DNA from: JBGSYN01 sp964412385
GTDB lineage: Bacteria > Pseudomonadota > Alphaproteobacteria > Geminicoccales > Geminicoccaceae
NCBI GenBank assembly: GCA_964412385.1
Contig: CAYPOV010000279.1
Span: forward strand, 1-6,117
Direction of reading: 5' to 3'
DNA: 6,117 nt
Part shown: positions 5,976 to 6,117 of the stretch, in pieces
How positions within the stretch are numbered: position 1 is the stretch's first letter
How the letters are laid out: each line of letters starts with the position of its first letter
Made by a program: the position numbers and the translations under genes
The notes under the pieces: model-generated
Told to the model about the DNA's origin: nothing
Databases searched by the model: none
What the model saw: the letters and a program-made list of their open reading frames with translations, nothing else

Positions 5976-6117
5976 ATGAATCGTCCCAAGCACGGCTTGG
6001 TGCACCATACCCTTGCAATGTCGTTGATTTTGGGTGGAGCAGCGCTGTTCACGAGTTCTGCATTCGCCTACCAGCAGGCGCACATTCTGGACCCGTTGGT
6101 CTAATACGGCGCGCTGC
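5976..6117 (+). pseudogene. Start of an ABC importer solute-binding protein (SBP family 5 type), interrupted by in-frame TAA after 42 codons; continues past window
   Basis: The ATG at 5976 has a strong ribosome binding site. The first 31 residues form a typical Sec signal peptide: a basic start (MNRPKHG), a hydrophobic core (LAMSLILGGAALF) and a cleavage site after SSAFA. The mature start, YQQAHILDPLV, resembles the N-terminus of large family-5 solute-binding proteins of oligopeptide/oligosaccharide importers, which commonly continue with two residues, then G-x-LPPV. Here a TAA (6102-6104) follows LV, and the same frame then reads Y-G-A-L to the window end, fitting that pattern with the stop in place of one residue. 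A single base change from AAA, CAA or GAA would explain it. The gene faces away from the permease operon that would need it. Alternatives are a sequencing error near a contig end or a very short secreted peptide. The family call rests on a short stretch and is an inference. Confidence 0.65.

Overview
The window looks like part of an alphaproteobacterial (possibly rhizobial-type) chromosome or megaplasmid. This is an inference from the moderately high GC with G/C-ending codons, a cluster-C (peptide/opine/oligosaccharide type) ABC importer with a fused double ATPase, and an adjacent acid-sugar-type enolase-superfamily enzyme. No rRNA, tRNA, CRISPR array, insertion sequence or phage gene was found.

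Layout, left to right. Positions 1-261 (+) hold the 3' end of a gene cut by the window edge; it encodes an Ala/Glu/Ser-rich, probably disordered tail of unknown function. Positions 262-512 are a convergent intergenic region. Its centre (319-461) is an elaborate nested inverted repeat that can fold as a closed three-way junction with two long hairpin arms. The only two mismatches become G-U pairs if the RNA is read from the minus strand. Positions 513-5629 (-) carry a tightly spaced operon, transcribed right to left: DppB-like permease (5629-4643), DppC-like permease (4639-3506), DppD-DppF fused ATPase (3493-1730) and a galactonate-dehydratase-like enzyme (1694-513). Gaps are 3, 12 and 35 bases, so one transcript is likely. 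Positions 5630-5975 are a divergent regulatory region with no convincing gene; it has a fair promoter and a strong ribosome binding site for the plus strand. At 5976 (+) begins the importer's likely solute-binding protein: a clear signal peptide and family-like N-terminus, then an in-frame TAA after 42 codons, with family-like residues continuing after it to the window end.

How the genes fit together: the periplasmic binding protein would deliver a solute to the two permeases, the fused ATPase would power import, and the enolase-superfamily enzyme would probably dehydrate or otherwise act on the imported sugar-acid-like compound. If the TAA is real, this system has lost its dedicated binding protein or is being decommissioned. 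The two items most worth a second look are the three-way-junction element at 319-461 and the interrupted binding-protein gene at 5976. I did not find a clearly novel multi-gene system.
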